This document shows, in pieces, positions 8,431 through 18,167 of a stretch of DNA of 64,000 nucleotides; position 1 is the first letter of the stretch, and the number at the start of each line of letters is the position of its first letter. The position numbers and the translations under genes are program-made. This stretch comes from Methylotenera mobilis 13 (GTDB lineage Bacteria > Pseudomonadota > Gammaproteobacteria > Burkholderiales > Methylophilaceae): positions 781,362-845,361 of the forward strand of contig NZ_KB913035.1 in the NCBI RefSeq assembly GCF_000384255.1. The letters run 5' to 3'. Under the pieces are notes generated by a model, which had not been told where the DNA came from, did not search any database, and saw only the letters and a program-made list of their open reading frames with translations.

Positions 8431-9375
8431 TTATACTAAAGTTAACCAATCTGCGTGTTTTGCAGATTTGCCTGTCACTACATCAAAGTATAGTTTTTGT
8501 AATTGTTTAGTAATCGGGCCAGCAGTGCCTGTACCAATTGCGCGGTTATCTAGCTCGCGGATTGGCGTTACTTCAGCGGCTGTGCCTGTGAAGAATGCTT
8601 CATCAGCGCCATACACTTCGTCGCGAGTGATGCGTTTTTCAATCACTTGGATGCCTAACTCAGTTGCTAGTTGCACAATGGTGTCGCGCGTAATGCCTTC
8701 TAGTGCGCTAGTCAGGTCTGGTGTGTATAGTTTACCGTTGCGAACGATAAATATGTTTTCGCCTGAACCTTCTGCAACAAAGCCGTCAACATCCAGCAAC
8801 AAAGCTTCTTGGTAACCATCTTGAGCCGCTTCTTGGTGAGCCAAAATGCTATTCATGTAGTTGCCGTTTGCTTTGGCTTTACACATCGTGATGTTCACGT
8901 GGTGACGTGAGAATGATGATGTCTTAACGCGAATACCATTATCTAGGGCGTCTTGACCCATGTATGCGCCCCATTTCCAGGCAGCTACGATGACATGTGT
9001 AGACAGTGTTTTTGCAGAGATACCCATTGCCTCTGCACCGTAAAATGCCATTGGGCGCATGTAAGCGGACTCTAAATTGTTGTCACGTACCGCTGCTTTT
9101 TGTGCTTCTATCATTTCTTCTTTGCTGTAAGGCATTTTCATGCCAAGAATATGCGCAGAGCGGAATAATCTGTCTGTATGTTCTTTCAGACGGAAAATTG
9201 CAGTACCTTTGTCTGTTTTGTAAGCGCGAACACCTTCAAATACGCCCATGCCGTAGTGCAAAGTGTGTGTTAAAACGTGAGTGGTGGCATCACGCCAGTT
9301 CACCATTTTACCGTCATACCAGATTACGCCATCGCGGTCTGCCATACCGCCAGAAGTTGCTGCAGGGTTAGCCAT
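8431..9375 (-). CDS. ilvE: Branched-chain-amino-acid aminotransferase
   Basis: PLP enzyme of fold type IV that makes or degrades leucine, isoleucine and valine. Signatures: MVNWRDATTHVLTHTLHYG with GVFEGVRAY near the start, the PLP lysine in TMCKAKANGNYMNS, and the cofactor-phosphate segment GSGENIFIVRNGKL plus EGITRDTIVQLA. The 314-aa length and start fit the family. It is transcribed leftward towards the small zinc-finger gene and divergently from the SCO-type gene. Confidence 0.95.
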   Translation of the reverse strand: MANPAATSGGMADRDGVIWYDGKMVNWRDATTHVLTHTLHYGMGVFEGVRAYKTDKGTAIFRLKEHTDRLFRSAHILGMKMPYSKEEMIEAQKAAVRDNNLESAYMRPMAFYGAEAMGISAKTLSTHVIVAAWKWGAYMGQDALDNGIRVKTSSFSRHHVNITMCKAKANGNYMNSILAHQEAAQDGYQEALLLDVDGFVAEGSGENIFIVRNGKLYTPDLTSALEGITRDTIVQLATELGIQVIEKRITRDEVYGADEAFFTGTAAEVTPIRELDNRAIGTGTAGPITKQLQKLYFDVVTGKSAKHADWLTLV

Positions 9376-9545
9376 GCTGAGTCCTTAAAATGCTTGAAAT
9401 TTGCAAAAGTAATATTGTAAACGAGTGCGGACTTGGTTTGCAGTAATTTATAGCATTTACAGATAAATTTATCATGCAAGGTGTTGAATTTATTGTGCAT
9501 GGTAGAATCTTTATCTATTAATGTTGCTACAAAAGGTGTGATTCA

Positions 9546-10133
9546 GTGAATAAATTCATGAGATTAATATTGCTTGCGCTTTTCATGGTTGTTTTAGCAG
9601 GATGCAACGCGGCAAATAATGAACAAAAGTTTAATGCGACGGATATTACAGGCGTGGATTTTGGTAACACGCTTAACTTGACTGACCATACTGGCAAGCC
9701 GAGATCATTAACGGATTTTAAAGGTAAGGTGGTTGCCTTATTTTTTGGCTATACCCATTGCCCTGATGTGTGCCCAACAACACTCACTGACATGAAGCAA
9801 GCCATGAAGTTGCTTGGTGGGCAAGCAAATGAGTTACAAGTATTATTTGTAACTTTAGACCCAGAACGCGATACGCAAGCGTTGTTGGCCGAATATGTGC
9901 CAGCATTTGATGCAAGTTTTATTGGTTTGTATGGCACGAAAGAGCAGACTGCATCCGTGTTAAAAGATTTTAAAATCTTTGCGGCAAAGGTTGAGAATAA
10001 AGGACGTAGCGGCTACACCATCGATCATAGTGCGGGCGTCTATGTGTTTGATAAAGCTGGCAAGATTCGTCTATATATAGATTATGGTACTAAGCCAGAT
10101 GCGATTGCGAGTGATGTTAAGAAATTATTGTAA
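9546..10133 (+). CDS. SCO1/SenC-family copper chaperone, lipoprotein
   Basis: Membrane-anchored thioredoxin-fold protein that helps build the CuA site of cytochrome oxidase. A lipoprotein signal ends at the lipobox VLAGC (Cys about 19). The copper/thiol motif is HCPDVCP (CxxxC) and the distal His is in IDHSAGVYVFD. Length (195 aa) is typical. No oxidase genes are adjacent, so its partner lies elsewhere. A peroxiredoxin-like role is possible for some SCO proteins. Confidence 0.9.
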   Translation: MNKFMRLILLALFMVVLAGCNAANNEQKFNATDITGVDFGNTLNLTDHTGKPRSLTDFKGKVVALFFGYTHCPDVCPTTLTDMKQAMKLLGGQANELQVLFVTLDPERDTQALLAEYVPAFDASFIGLYGTKEQTASVLKDFKIFAAKVENKGRSGYTIDHSAGVYVFDKAGKIRLYIDYGTKPDAIASDVKKLL

Positions 10134-10161
10134 AACTAGCTGTAAAACTAATTGAATAGTC

Positions 10162-10869
10162 TTATATAACGTGTAGCTTTGGCGACCATGCTTTGAGTTC
10201 TTTTTCTGCCGCTTTGTAATCGGGGAAAATACTTGCGACTACCGCCCAAAACTTTGCAGAATGATTCATTTCTTTCAAGTGTGCCAGCTCATGACAAACC
10301 ACGTAATTGATAATGTGAGGTGGCGCTTGCAATAAGCGCCAGTTTAGCCGAATCTCTTTTCTTGAATTGCAACTTCCCCAGCGTGAGCGTGCGTTTGACA
10401 GAAATAATGGGGGCGTAGGCACACCTAATTTAGTCGCGAAAAGTGATAAGCGTCTTGAAAAATCAGTGAGTGCTTGTTTTTTATACCACTGCAGTACTTT
10501 TCTCTCTATCACCCTTGGTTCATCGTGATTAGGCATCGCTAGTGCTAAAAATCCAGGGGTATATTCAACTGCTCTTGAGCGAATATCTGGTTTTGTCACA
10601 AGGATAATTGGGTTGCCCAGTAGTAACAGTTGATTACCATCTTGCCACTGCATCGGTTGTTGTTGATTCGCGCTGCGAGCTTCTAGTTTTTTAAGAATCC
10701 AATCCGCTTTCAGTACAATCAGGCTTTCTAAATATGATTGTACGATGCGCTTGGGCGCGTGTATCACCAAGCCATCTTGTGTGATTTTTAGACCAACGGT
10801 GCGGCGCTGCCTACGTTCTAGTGTATAGTGAATTTGCTCGCCAGACGGCAACTTAATGGTGTGGCTCAT
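10162..10869 (-). CDS. YgjP-like zinc metallopeptidase domain protein
   Basis: DUF45/YgjP-family protein of 235 aa with the zinc-peptidase signature HELAHLKEMNHSAKFW (HExxH plus a third ligand downstream) and the family segment RSRWGSCNSRKEIRLNWRLL. No signal peptide, so cytosolic. It overlaps the upstream acyltransferase gene by 4 bp (ATG at 10867-10869 against a stop at 10866-10868), which indicates coupling. The substrate is unknown. Confidence 0.88.
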   Translation of the reverse strand: MSHTIKLPSGEQIHYTLERRQRRTVGLKITQDGLVIHAPKRIVQSYLESLIVLKADWILKKLEARSANQQQPMQWQDGNQLLLLGNPIILVTKPDIRSRAVEYTPGFLALAMPNHDEPRVIERKVLQWYKKQALTDFSRRLSLFATKLGVPTPPLFLSNARSRWGSCNSRKEIRLNWRLLQAPPHIINYVVCHELAHLKEMNHSAKFWAVVASIFPDYKAAEKELKAWSPKLHVI

Positions 10870-11573
10870 GCGTTAAGCGTTGCCATTTCAGATTCTATCC
10901 AATGTTCAACTTGGCTATTTAATGCGTCAGTTTTTACATCGGTGGTTTGAATCGGTTTGCCAATGTGTATCTGAATCACGCCTGGTTTTTTGATAAAAGA
11001 GTTTTTAGCCCAGAACTCGCCTGCATTATGAGCCACTGGCACTACCTGCGTTTGCGTATGGCTTGCAAGCCATGCACCACCAATGTGGTATTTGCCACGT
11101 TCACCTGGTGCTTTACGTGTACCTTCAGGAAAAATCACGACCCATAAGCCTTTTTCTAATCTTGCTTTACCTTTTGCGACGAGCTTTTTGAGCGCTTCGC
11201 GGCCTGCGCTACGATCAATCGCAATCGGTGATGACATGGCTAAGCCCCAGCCGAATATTGGAATCCACAGTAGTTCACGTTTAAGTACGTAAACTTGGGT
11301 AGGGAAAATCGCCTGAAAAGCTAGGGTTTCCCAAGCTGACTGATGTTTTGCCAAAATAATGCTCGGGGTGGTGGGGATGTTCTCTAACCCTTTAATTTCA
11401 TGGCGAATATTACAAGTAATGCGCAGCCACCAAATCATGCTACGCGCCCAGCCTGAGATGAGAGTATTACGTGTTACAGGGTGTAGCGGCATTGAAAGCA
11501 ATGCAATGAATGTAAAAATTGGCGCAGTAATAATCTGCCCGAGTAAAAATAACGTGGAGCGTAACAGTAGCAT
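10866..11573 (-). CDS. plsC: 1-acyl-sn-glycerol-3-phosphate acyltransferase
   Basis: PlsC-type acyltransferase of 235 aa that makes phosphatidic acid from lysophosphatidic acid at the inner membrane. One N-terminal membrane span (about 5-28) precedes the catalytic motif, here KHQSAWETLA, a variant of HxxxxD with Glu in place of Asp. The acceptor-binding motif is VVIFPEGTRKAPGERG. It follows gmhB by 3 bp, so both belong to one leftward transcript with the YgjP-like gene. The H(x4)E form is common in betaproteobacterial homologues. Confidence 0.9.
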   Translation of the reverse strand: MLLLRSTLFLLGQIITAPIFTFIALLSMPLHPVTRNTLISGWARSMIWWLRITCNIRHEIKGLENIPTTPSIILAKHQSAWETLAFQAIFPTQVYVLKRELLWIPIFGWGLAMSSPIAIDRSAGREALKKLVAKGKARLEKGLWVVIFPEGTRKAPGERGKYHIGGAWLASHTQTQVVPVAHNAGEFWAKNSFIKKPGVIQIHIGKPIQTTDVKTDALNSQVEHWIESEMATLNA

Positions 11574-11576
11574 GGT

Positions 11577-12119
11577 TTAAGTGTTTTCTGAAATGATATG
11601 TTGCACTGCTTCGCTCAGATCTGCAAAAACGAGGGTGTTGGCAGGTAAGTCATTAGATTTTAACGTATCCTCGCCTTTACCTGTGCGTACCAAAATTGGC
11701 TGACAGCCTGCATTGGCAAATGCTTGCAAGTCTCTGAGAGCATCACCAATACCAATGACTTGGCTAAGATCGACAGAGAAACGTTTGCCAATTTCCTTAA
11801 TCATGCCAGTTTTTGGTTTGCGGCAATTGCAGTTGTCATCAGCGGAGTGAGGGCAATAAAATACCGCATCAATACGTCCGCCTATCATGAGCAGTTCGCG
11901 GTGCATTTTGTCATGAATGCTATTGAGGGTTGCCATGTCGAACAAACCACGGCTAACCCCTGATTGGTTAGTTGCAACGACCACCCTAAACCCAGATTGA
12001 TTCAATAGCGCGATGGCCTCGAGGCTGCCGGGGATTGCAATCCACTCATTAGGGTTTTTAATGAAATTGGCGGAGTCTTGATTAATGACGCCGTCGCGAT
12101 CAAGGATGACAAGTTTCAT
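11577..12119 (-). CDS. gmhB: D-glycero-beta-D-manno-heptose-1,7-bisphosphate 7-phosphatase
   Basis: HAD-family phosphatase of the ADP-heptose pathway for LPS inner core. Motif I is DRDGVIN (residues 6-12), motif II VVATNQSG, and the zinc loop that sets GmhB apart is CPHSADDNCNCRKPKTGM. The final Asp motif is GIGDALRDLQAFANAG. It is 180 aa, normal length. It lies between the glyS repeat region and plsC; with glyQS upstream this is a common betaproteobacterial order. Confidence 0.94.
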   Translation of the reverse strand: MKLVILDRDGVINQDSANFIKNPNEWIAIPGSLEAIALLNQSGFRVVVATNQSGVSRGLFDMATLNSIHDKMHRELLMIGGRIDAVFYCPHSADDNCNCRKPKTGMIKEIGKRFSVDLSQVIGIGDALRDLQAFANAGCQPILVRTGKGEDTLKSNDLPANTLVFADLSEAVQHIISENT

Positions 12120-12133
12120 ATTTACTTACACTC

Positions 12134-12304
12134 CGTCATTCCCGCGTAGGCGGGAATCTAGGTAATTCAAAAATCTAGTATTCTTACAGTAATCTATCAT
12201 TCCTGTACTTCACTTTGACTGGATTCCCACCTATCACGTGAGAATAATGCATTTTAATGCATATATTCCACGGGGATGACCTTTACGGTTACGCGGGAAT
12301 GACG
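12134..12304. repeat. Intergenic repeat bounded by a 15-bp perfect inverted repeat
   Basis: Almost the whole 203-bp gap between gmhB and glyS is an element bounded by CGTCATTCCCGCGTA (12134-12148) and its exact reverse complement (12290-12304). Inside are a small hairpin, TTCCCG-6nt-CGGGAA (12139-12156), and degenerate copies such as GGATTCCCACC near 12220. It has the look of the short palindromic intergenic repeats scattered in many proteobacteria, or a small MITE. It holds no open frame. Confidence 0.65.
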
Positions 12305-12322
12305 ATTCGGAAAATATAGTGA

Positions 12323-14434
12323 TTAACTGGCCAGTTTAGACAAATCTGCAACGCGGTTCATGGTTTGATGCAATGTCGCTAATAAACCTAAGCGGTTTGC
12401 TTTTAGTGCCGCATCTTCTGCATTCACCATCACGTTGTCGAAGAAATCGTCGACAGGCGCTTTTAATGCCGCCAGTGCTTTTAATGAGTTGGTGTAGTCG
12501 CCAGTTTCAAACTGTTTGTCTGCTTCTGGTTTTACTGATAGCAGTGCGTTATTTAATGCAATTTCCGCAGGCTCTTGTAACAAGCTTATATTTACTTGCG
12601 CTTGAATCTCACCTTCCACTTTTTTCAGTATATTGCTGACGCGTTTGTTGGCTGCCGCTAATGCAGGGGCTTCGGCAAGCTCAGCGAATGTGCGTACAGC
12701 AGTAAGACGTTGCGGAATCTCACTGAGTAGGGCAGGGTCGAGTGAAAGCACTGCGTCTACTTCTTGAGCTGTCGCGCCATTTTCACGCAAATTAACGCTT
12801 AAACGGTCAAAACAAAATTCTTTGATGGCTTGTACGGTTGCTGCGGTATTGGCTGCATCATGCTCAAATGCTGAAAGCACATCTTGAATCAGTGGCTCAA
12901 AGGCTAACGATAGTTTGCCCTCAATCAGCATGCGGATGATACCCAACGCTTGCCTACGCAAAGCAAATGGGTCTTTATCGCCAGTAGGTTTTTCGCCAAT
13001 GCTAAATAAACCAACTAATGTTTCAAGTTTATCTGCCAATGCAACGGTGATGCCTACTTGATTGCGAGGTAAGTCATCGCCCGCAAAGCGTGGTTTGTAA
13101 TGGTCTTCAATCGCAAAGGCGACTTCGTCATCTAAGCCTTCATGTTGTGCGTAGTAGCGCCCCATAATGCCTTGCAGTTCAGGGAATTCGCCTACCATGT
13201 CAGTAATTAAGTCAGTTTTTGCCAATTGTGCGGCTAGACCTGCTTTTGCTGTTAAATCAGCACCCCCCAGTTGTTTGCCGATAGCAATAGCAATAGCACT
13301 TACGCGCTCAGCACGCTGACCTTGTGAGCCTAGTTTGTTGTGGTAAACCACTTTTTCTAAGCTGGTGATGCGTGATTCCAGTGTCTTTTTGCGGTCTTGG
13401 TCAAAAAAGAACTTGGCATCGGCTAAGCGTGGGCGTACCACGCGCTCGTTACCGCCAATCACTGCAGATGGGTCGGCAGGGTAAATGTTCGACACAATTA
13501 AGAACTTATTCGTTAATTTGTCATTGCTGTCTAATAATGGGAAGTACTTTTGATTCGCCTTCATGGTAAGAATCAAACACTCTTGCGGTACTTCTAAATA
13601 GATTTCTTCAAACTGACCAAGCAGCACATTTGGACGCTCTACCAATGCAGTCACTTCATCCAGTAATGCATCATCGTCAATTGGTTTAAGGCCTTCTTTA
13701 GCGGCCGCTGTCGTGAGTTGGCGTACGATTTCAGCACGACGCTCAGAAAAGCTGGCAATCACTGCGCCTTCTGTTTTAAGTTGTTCTGCGTAGCTGTCTG
13801 CGTTTTTAATCACAACATTGGCTGATGCCGCCTCAAAGCGGTGGCCTTGTGTTTGATTGCTTGCATTTAGGCCTAGTACGCTAGTAGCGATGACATCACT
13901 GCCATGTAGTGCGATTAAGCCATGTGCTGGGCGTACAAAGTTAACGCTACTCCAGCCATCTGCCAGTTGGTAAGTCATGACTTTAGGAATAGGTAGTTTC
14001 TGTATGGCTTCTTCAATGGCTTTTTGTAAACCATCGTTAAGCACAGCACCTTTTTGCGTCACTTCTAAAAACAAGGCTTCGTTTTTGCCATCCATTTGCT
14101 TGGTTAGCTGTGAAACTGCGGCTTCGTCTAAGCCCATGCCGTTTAAGCGTTTAATCAGGGCAGGGGTAGCGTTACCGTTGGCATCTAAACCTACGCTCAC
14201 TGGCATGAGTTTTTGCGAGATTTGTTTATCTTTAGCTTGTGCCTCAATCGCGGTAATATGCGCTGCCAAACGGCGCGGTGTTGCAAAAGAAGTCACTGCG
14301 GAACTTTCGGTAGATAAGCCCTGTGATTTCAATGTTTCAAACAAAGTGCTACTGAATGCATCGCCCAGTTTTTTCAGTGCTTTTGGCGGCAGCTCTTCTA
14401 CAAATAATTCTACAAGTAAGTTTTGTTGTGACAT
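12323..14434 (-). CDS. glyS: Glycyl-tRNA synthetase beta subunit
   Basis: Beta chain (703 aa) of the alpha2-beta2 bacterial GlyRS; it recognises tRNA-Gly and works only with GlyQ. It begins NLLVELFVEELPPKALKKL, the family signature, and contains SFATPRRLA, VLEVPQECLILTMKANQKYFPL and a C-terminal DALR-like anticodon-binding domain (VDDFFDNVMVNAED). It starts 3 bp after glyQ, so the subunits are coupled. Nothing unusual was seen. Confidence 0.96.
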   Translation of the reverse strand: MSQQNLLVELFVEELPPKALKKLGDAFSSTLFETLKSQGLSTESSAVTSFATPRRLAAHITAIEAQAKDKQISQKLMPVSVGLDANGNATPALIKRLNGMGLDEAAVSQLTKQMDGKNEALFLEVTQKGAVLNDGLQKAIEEAIQKLPIPKVMTYQLADGWSSVNFVRPAHGLIALHGSDVIATSVLGLNASNQTQGHRFEAASANVVIKNADSYAEQLKTEGAVIASFSERRAEIVRQLTTAAAKEGLKPIDDDALLDEVTALVERPNVLLGQFEEIYLEVPQECLILTMKANQKYFPLLDSNDKLTNKFLIVSNIYPADPSAVIGGNERVVRPRLADAKFFFDQDRKKTLESRITSLEKVVYHNKLGSQGQRAERVSAIAIAIGKQLGGADLTAKAGLAAQLAKTDLITDMVGEFPELQGIMGRYYAQHEGLDDEVAFAIEDHYKPRFAGDDLPRNQVGITVALADKLETLVGLFSIGEKPTGDKDPFALRRQALGIIRMLIEGKLSLAFEPLIQDVLSAFEHDAANTAATVQAIKEFCFDRLSVNLRENGATAQEVDAVLSLDPALLSEIPQRLTAVRTFAELAEAPALAAANKRVSNILKKVEGEIQAQVNISLLQEPAEIALNNALLSVKPEADKQFETGDYTNSLKALAALKAPVDDFFDNVMVNAEDAALKANRLGLLATLHQTMNRVADLSKLAS

Positions 14435-14437
14435 GAT

Positions 14438-15394
14438 TTAAGCAACCTTCTTATCTTTTTCTTGTTTTTCTTTATCAAGCTTGGCTAGCACTTCATCTGC
14501 CCAATCTTTTGGCGCCATCGGGAAGCCAAGTCTTGCACGGCTATCTAGGTAGCTGGCAGCAACTGAACGTGCTAAGTTGCGAATGCGGCCAATATAGCCA
14601 GCGCGCTCAGTCACAGAAATCGCACCGCGAGCATCAAGTAAGTTAAAAGTATGGGCTGCTTTGAGCACTTGCTCATAAGCAGGTAGCGCTAATTGGTTTT
14701 CCATCAAGTGCTTAGCTTGTTTTTCATGCGCATTAAAGGCGGTAAACAAGAAATCAGCATCGGAGTGCTCAAAGTTGTAAGCACTTTGTTCTTGTTCGTT
14801 TTGTAGGTACACATCGCCATAGCTTAAGGCTTTACCATTTGAATCCACGGTCCAAGTCAGGTTGTACACATTGTCCACGCCTTGTAGGTACATGGCTAAA
14901 CGTTCTAAACCATAAGTAATTTCACCAGTAATTGGTTTACAGTCAATTCCGCCAACTTGTTGGAAATAAGTAAACTGCGTGACTTCCATGCCGTTTAGCC
15001 AAACTTCCCAGCCTAAGCCCCATGCGCCTAACGTTGGGTTTTCCCAGTCATCCTCCACAAAGCGGATGTCATTCTGGTTTAAGTCAAAACCTAGCGCTTC
15101 TAATGAGCCTAGGTACAGCTCCAAAATGTCTGCTGGTGCTGGTTTTAATACCACCTGAAATTGGTAGTAATGTTGTAAACGGTTTGGGTTTTCGCCATAA
15201 CGACCATCTTTAGGACGACGGCTTGGTTGTACGTAAGCGGCTTTCCAAGGCTCTGGGCCTAACGAGCGTAAAAAGGTGGCAGTGTGCGAGGTGCCAGCGC
15301 CAACTTCCATGTCGTAAGATTGCAGAAGCGCACAGCCTTTGTCGCTCCAGTATTTTTGTAGGGTGAGAATAATCTCTTGAAATGTTAAAGCCAT
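14438..15394 (-). CDS. glyQ: Glycyl-tRNA synthetase alpha subunit
   Basis: Catalytic class II chain that activates glycine. Motifs: [32 protein letters not shown] at the start, motif 2 [33 protein letters not shown] and the [16 protein letters not shown] motif 3 region. Length 318 aa with a Lys-rich tail. It is directly followed by glyS. It lies 64 bp downstream of lnt on the same strand. Confidence 0.97.
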   Translation of the reverse strand: MALTFQEIILTLQKYWSDKGCALLQSYDMEVGAGTSHTATFLRSLGPEPWKAAYVQPSRRPKDGRYGENPNRLQHYYQFQVVLKPAPADILELYLGSLEALGFDLNQNDIRFVEDDWENPTLGAWGLGWEVWLNGMEVTQFTYFQQVGGIDCKPITGEITYGLERLAMYLQGVDNVYNLTWTVDSNGKALSYGDVYLQNEQEQSAYNFEHSDADFLFTAFNAHEKQAKHLMENQLALPAYEQVLKAAHTFNLLDARGAISVTERAGYIGRIRNLARSVAASYLDSRARLGFPMAPKDWADEVLAKLDKEKQEKDKKVA

Positions 15395-15458
15395 GATGTG
15401 TTTGTTGAAATTGGCGAAAAGTGCAATTTTACTTGGTTTTGTAATCTTGCAATAGGTT

Positions 15459-16970
15459 TTATCTTAATGGCGCTCTGTTACGTTGCCATATGAACAACAA
15501 TAAGCCGAAGCATATGGTCAGAAACAGCCAGTTTCCCCAGTATACATAAGGGGTTGTGCCCGTGTAGCCTTGCGCGTATCCATTGAGTGAAGTTTGCACA
15601 AAGTGCGGTGCGTGCGCAGATAGGTAGCCTTTTGGGTCGATAATTGCGGTGGCGCCCGTATTGGTGGCGCGTAACATCATGCGGCCAGTTTCAAGTGCGC
15701 GTGCTTGAGAAAACTGCAAGTGCTGGTCTGCCGCGTAAGATTCACCATACCATGCGTCGTTACTGACGTTCACTAATAACGAGGCCATTGGTAGCTGGCG
15801 AATGATTTCTTCACCAAATACATCCTCGTAACAAATGTTGACTGCTACTTTTTCGCCAGCAACAGGCATGGGGTGCTGATATCGGTCGCCGCGCGATAAG
15901 TCACTTAATGGCATATTGAGCCAATCTCGATATATCCAGCCAAATGCCACTTTAAGTGGAATAAACTCACCAAATGGTACAAGATGCGATTTACGATAAG
16001 TGTATGTGCCAGCGTTGCTGTAGCTGAGTACGCTATTAAAGTATTCACCATTTTCACGTTCAACCATACCAACCAGAACATCTCCTTGGTTCTTGTGTGC
16101 ATGGGCAAGTAGCCTAGTTTTTAAGTCATCAGGAATCTGACTGGCAAGCACAGGCAATGCGGTTTCTGGCAGTACAATTAATTTTGCATCGCTGTTTTCT
16201 ACCATGGCAAGGTATTGCTGCATGGTGTACTCAGCAGTTTCTGGCGCCCATTTTAGGCTTTGTTCAACGTTGCCTTGTAATAGGCTGACACTCAAGGGTT
16301 TATCGGTAGGTGTTGTCCATTCAATCTGTTTTAACAAATAGCCTGATAGTATTACTAATAACACTGCACCAATTGCTTTGCCTTGCCAGACTTTTCTGTT
16401 TTGTTGGTTTGCCAGTAAATACCCAATAATGCTGGCGATAAGTGCGGTGAGTAGCGTGACTCCATACACGCCGATAATCGGCATATAGCCTGCTAACGGG
16501 CTTGTTGGTACTTGGCTGTAGCCTATCGTCAACCATGGGAACCCTGTAAATATCCAGCTTCTTACCCAATCGGCTAATGCCCAAAACACAGGAATGGCAA
16601 TGATGAGCAAGACTGGCTGTTGTTTGCACATTTTTTTGCTCAATAATCCGACAATGCCAGGGAATAGAGCCAAAAATGAAGCTAATACAAATGTTGAGAA
16701 TGCTGCCATCACGCTAGGCATGCCGCCATAGGTATGCAGGCTAATGTAAATCCAATAAATACCAACGCCAAATAAGCCTAAGCCATAAGTAAAGCCTACG
16801 ATAGCAGATGATTTTGGTGAGTCACTTATTACAATAAAGTAGATAACACCAATTAGCGCCAATATGCTGGCTGGGTAAAAATAAAAAGGGGCAAAACCTA
16901 GCACGCTAAAAGCGCCTAATGACAGAAGTGCGGCAGTTTTTAATAATGAGTTTGAGATAAGTAATTGCAT
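15459..16970 (-). CDS. lnt: Apolipoprotein N-acyltransferase
   Basis: Adds the third acyl chain to the N-terminal Cys of lipoproteins at the periplasmic face of the inner membrane. The first 200 or so residues form several membrane spans, followed by a nitrilase-like domain with the triad Glu in VLPETALPV, Lys in [11 protein letters not shown] and Cys in [13 protein letters not shown] last span anchors the C-terminus. The 503-aa length is normal. In many proteobacteria it is next to corC and ybeY; here mscL and a small secreted protein lie between them. Confidence 0.95.
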   Translation of the reverse strand: MQLLISNSLLKTAALLSLGAFSVLGFAPFYFYPASILALIGVIYFIVISDSPKSSAIVGFTYGLGLFGVGIYWIYISLHTYGGMPSVMAAFSTFVLASFLALFPGIVGLLSKKMCKQQPVLLIIAIPVFWALADWVRSWIFTGFPWLTIGYSQVPTSPLAGYMPIIGVYGVTLLTALIASIIGYLLANQQNRKVWQGKAIGAVLLVILSGYLLKQIEWTTPTDKPLSVSLLQGNVEQSLKWAPETAEYTMQQYLAMVENSDAKLIVLPETALPVLASQIPDDLKTRLLAHAHKNQGDVLVGMVERENGEYFNSVLSYSNAGTYTYRKSHLVPFGEFIPLKVAFGWIYRDWLNMPLSDLSRGDRYQHPMPVAGEKVAVNICYEDVFGEEIIRQLPMASLLVNVSNDAWYGESYAADQHLQFSQARALETGRMMLRATNTGATAIIDPKGYLSAHAPHFVQTSLNGYAQGYTGTTPYVYWGNWLFLTICFGLLLFIWQRNRAPLR

Positions 16971-17160
16971 GTTGCGAATTGTAGCTTGTTACAGCTAGAG
17001 ATAACAAAAATTAACATTTAAGTGATGTTTAAAAGTAGCTTATGTTGACATGTTGATTAGATAAAGCATATATTTCCTTCGCTAGTAAAATTTTTTAAAC
17101 TAATCATACTCATTTAAACATGAGGCATGAATTTATTAACTTGATGACATGGAGAAGTGC

Positions 17161-17583
17161 ATGAGTATTGCGTCGGAATTTAAACAGTTTGCTTTAAAAG
17201 GCAATGTCATGGATTTAGCGGTAGGTGTCATCATTGGCGCTGCGTTCGGAAAGATTGTCGATTCTTTAGTGGGCGATATCATTATGCCGCTTATTGGAAA
17301 AATAGTGGGTAACGTCGATTTTAGTAATATGTTTATTGCTTTAGCGGCAGTCCCAGAAGGTAACGCAGGCACTTATGCGGCATTAAAACAAGCAGGTGTG
17401 CCGATGCTAGCCTATGGTAATTTTTTAACGATAGTGATTAACTTTATTATCTTGGCATTTGTTATTTTTATGCTGGTTAAGCAGATGAATCGTATGAAAA
17501 AGGCAGAACCAGCGCCAGCACCTGCACCAACTGCTGAAGATATTATTTTGTTGCGTGAAATTCGTGATGCTTTGAAAAAATAG
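17161..17583 (+). CDS. mscL: Large-conductance mechanosensitive channel
   Basis: Pressure-release channel of the inner membrane. The frame opens at 17149, but homology with E. coli MscL starts at [22 protein letters not shown], and a GGAG ribosome site lies just before the ATG at 17161, so I use that start (140 aa). TM1 is [21 protein letters not shown] with the pore-lining glycines. TM2 is [18 protein letters not shown], followed by a linker of Ala-Pro repeats (PAPAPAPT) and the bundle helix [15 protein letters not shown] strong hairpin terminator follows. Confidence 0.96.
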   Translation: MSIASEFKQFALKGNVMDLAVGVIIGAAFGKIVDSLVGDIIMPLIGKIVGNVDFSNMFIALAAVPEGNAGTYAALKQAGVPMLAYGNFLTIVINFIILAFVIFMLVKQMNRMKKAEPAPAPAPTAEDIILLREIRDALKK

Positions 17584-17610
17584 AAATCAATACTAATTGA
17601 ATATTCAAAT

Positions 17611-17636
17611 AAAAAGCGCCACAAGTGGCGCTTTTT
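17611..17636. terminator. Bidirectional intrinsic terminator
   Basis: AAAAAGCGCCAC (17611-17622) pairs with GTGGCGCTTTTT (17625-17636) over a 2-nt loop, with an A-run on the left and a T-run on the right. It sits between the convergent mscL and the small secreted-protein gene, so it can end both transcripts. Confidence 0.9.
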
Positions 17637-17649
17637 ATTTGATGAAACT

Positions 17650-18039
17650 CTACTGTTTCAATGGCACTTCATATTGCTGGGTAGCTTCAGGGCCTTCACT
17701 ACCATCATTCTTTAAAAACGCAACCATCACGACTTTGTCATCAATAAAGTCTAATTCAGTTGTTTCATAATATGAGCCATCTGCCGCGGTATTAATAAAG
17801 TGATATAACCAAATAGAGGCCACAATTTTGCCCGTGCCCTTTACTTTTACATCGTCTGCTTTAGCTGGCTCACCAAACTGCTCAATGATTTGTGCTTTTG
17901 TAAACTGATTGATTGACTTTACAAAGTCCTGTTCCATTGTTGGTATCACAGTTGTTGCACTTGCCACTTCCTCTGCCACTGCTGTTTGTATCAAGAACGA
18001 TTGCGCAATAAACAGCCAAACAAATACTAAGTATTTCAT
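17650..18039 (-). CDS. Small secreted protein of unknown function, 129 aa
   Basis: Not recognised by family. A signal peptide is clear (VFVWLFIAQSFLIQTAVAEE, cleavage about residue 22). The mature part has SINQFTKAQIIEQFGEPAKADDVKVKGTGKIVASIWLYHF, where 'FGEP' followed by a Trp-Tyr beta segment recalls the SmpA/OmlA (BamE-like) fold; this is a weak resemblance. It is convergent with mscL and has its own promoter region upstream. Confidence 0.6.
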   Translation of the reverse strand: MKYLVFVWLFIAQSFLIQTAVAEEVASATTVIPTMEQDFVKSINQFTKAQIIEQFGEPAKADDVKVKGTGKIVASIWLYHFINTAADGSYYETTELDFIDDKVVMVAFLKNDGSEGPEATQQYEVPLKQ

Positions 18040-18167
18040 AACGAGCTCCAGTAAAATTGGACTAGGGGATTTAAATTCATCACAACATGAAACTATGAAA
18101 TAAATCTTAGTACTTAGTTCCCTATGTGGTTAATTTTAAATGGAATGTTTTGGCCTGAATTTAGTGT

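Noticed and set aside
15022-15213. Open frames antisense to glyQ, glyS, pcnB, flhF and the RND gene
   Set aside because: They overlap well-identified genes on the opposite strand and have no family features.
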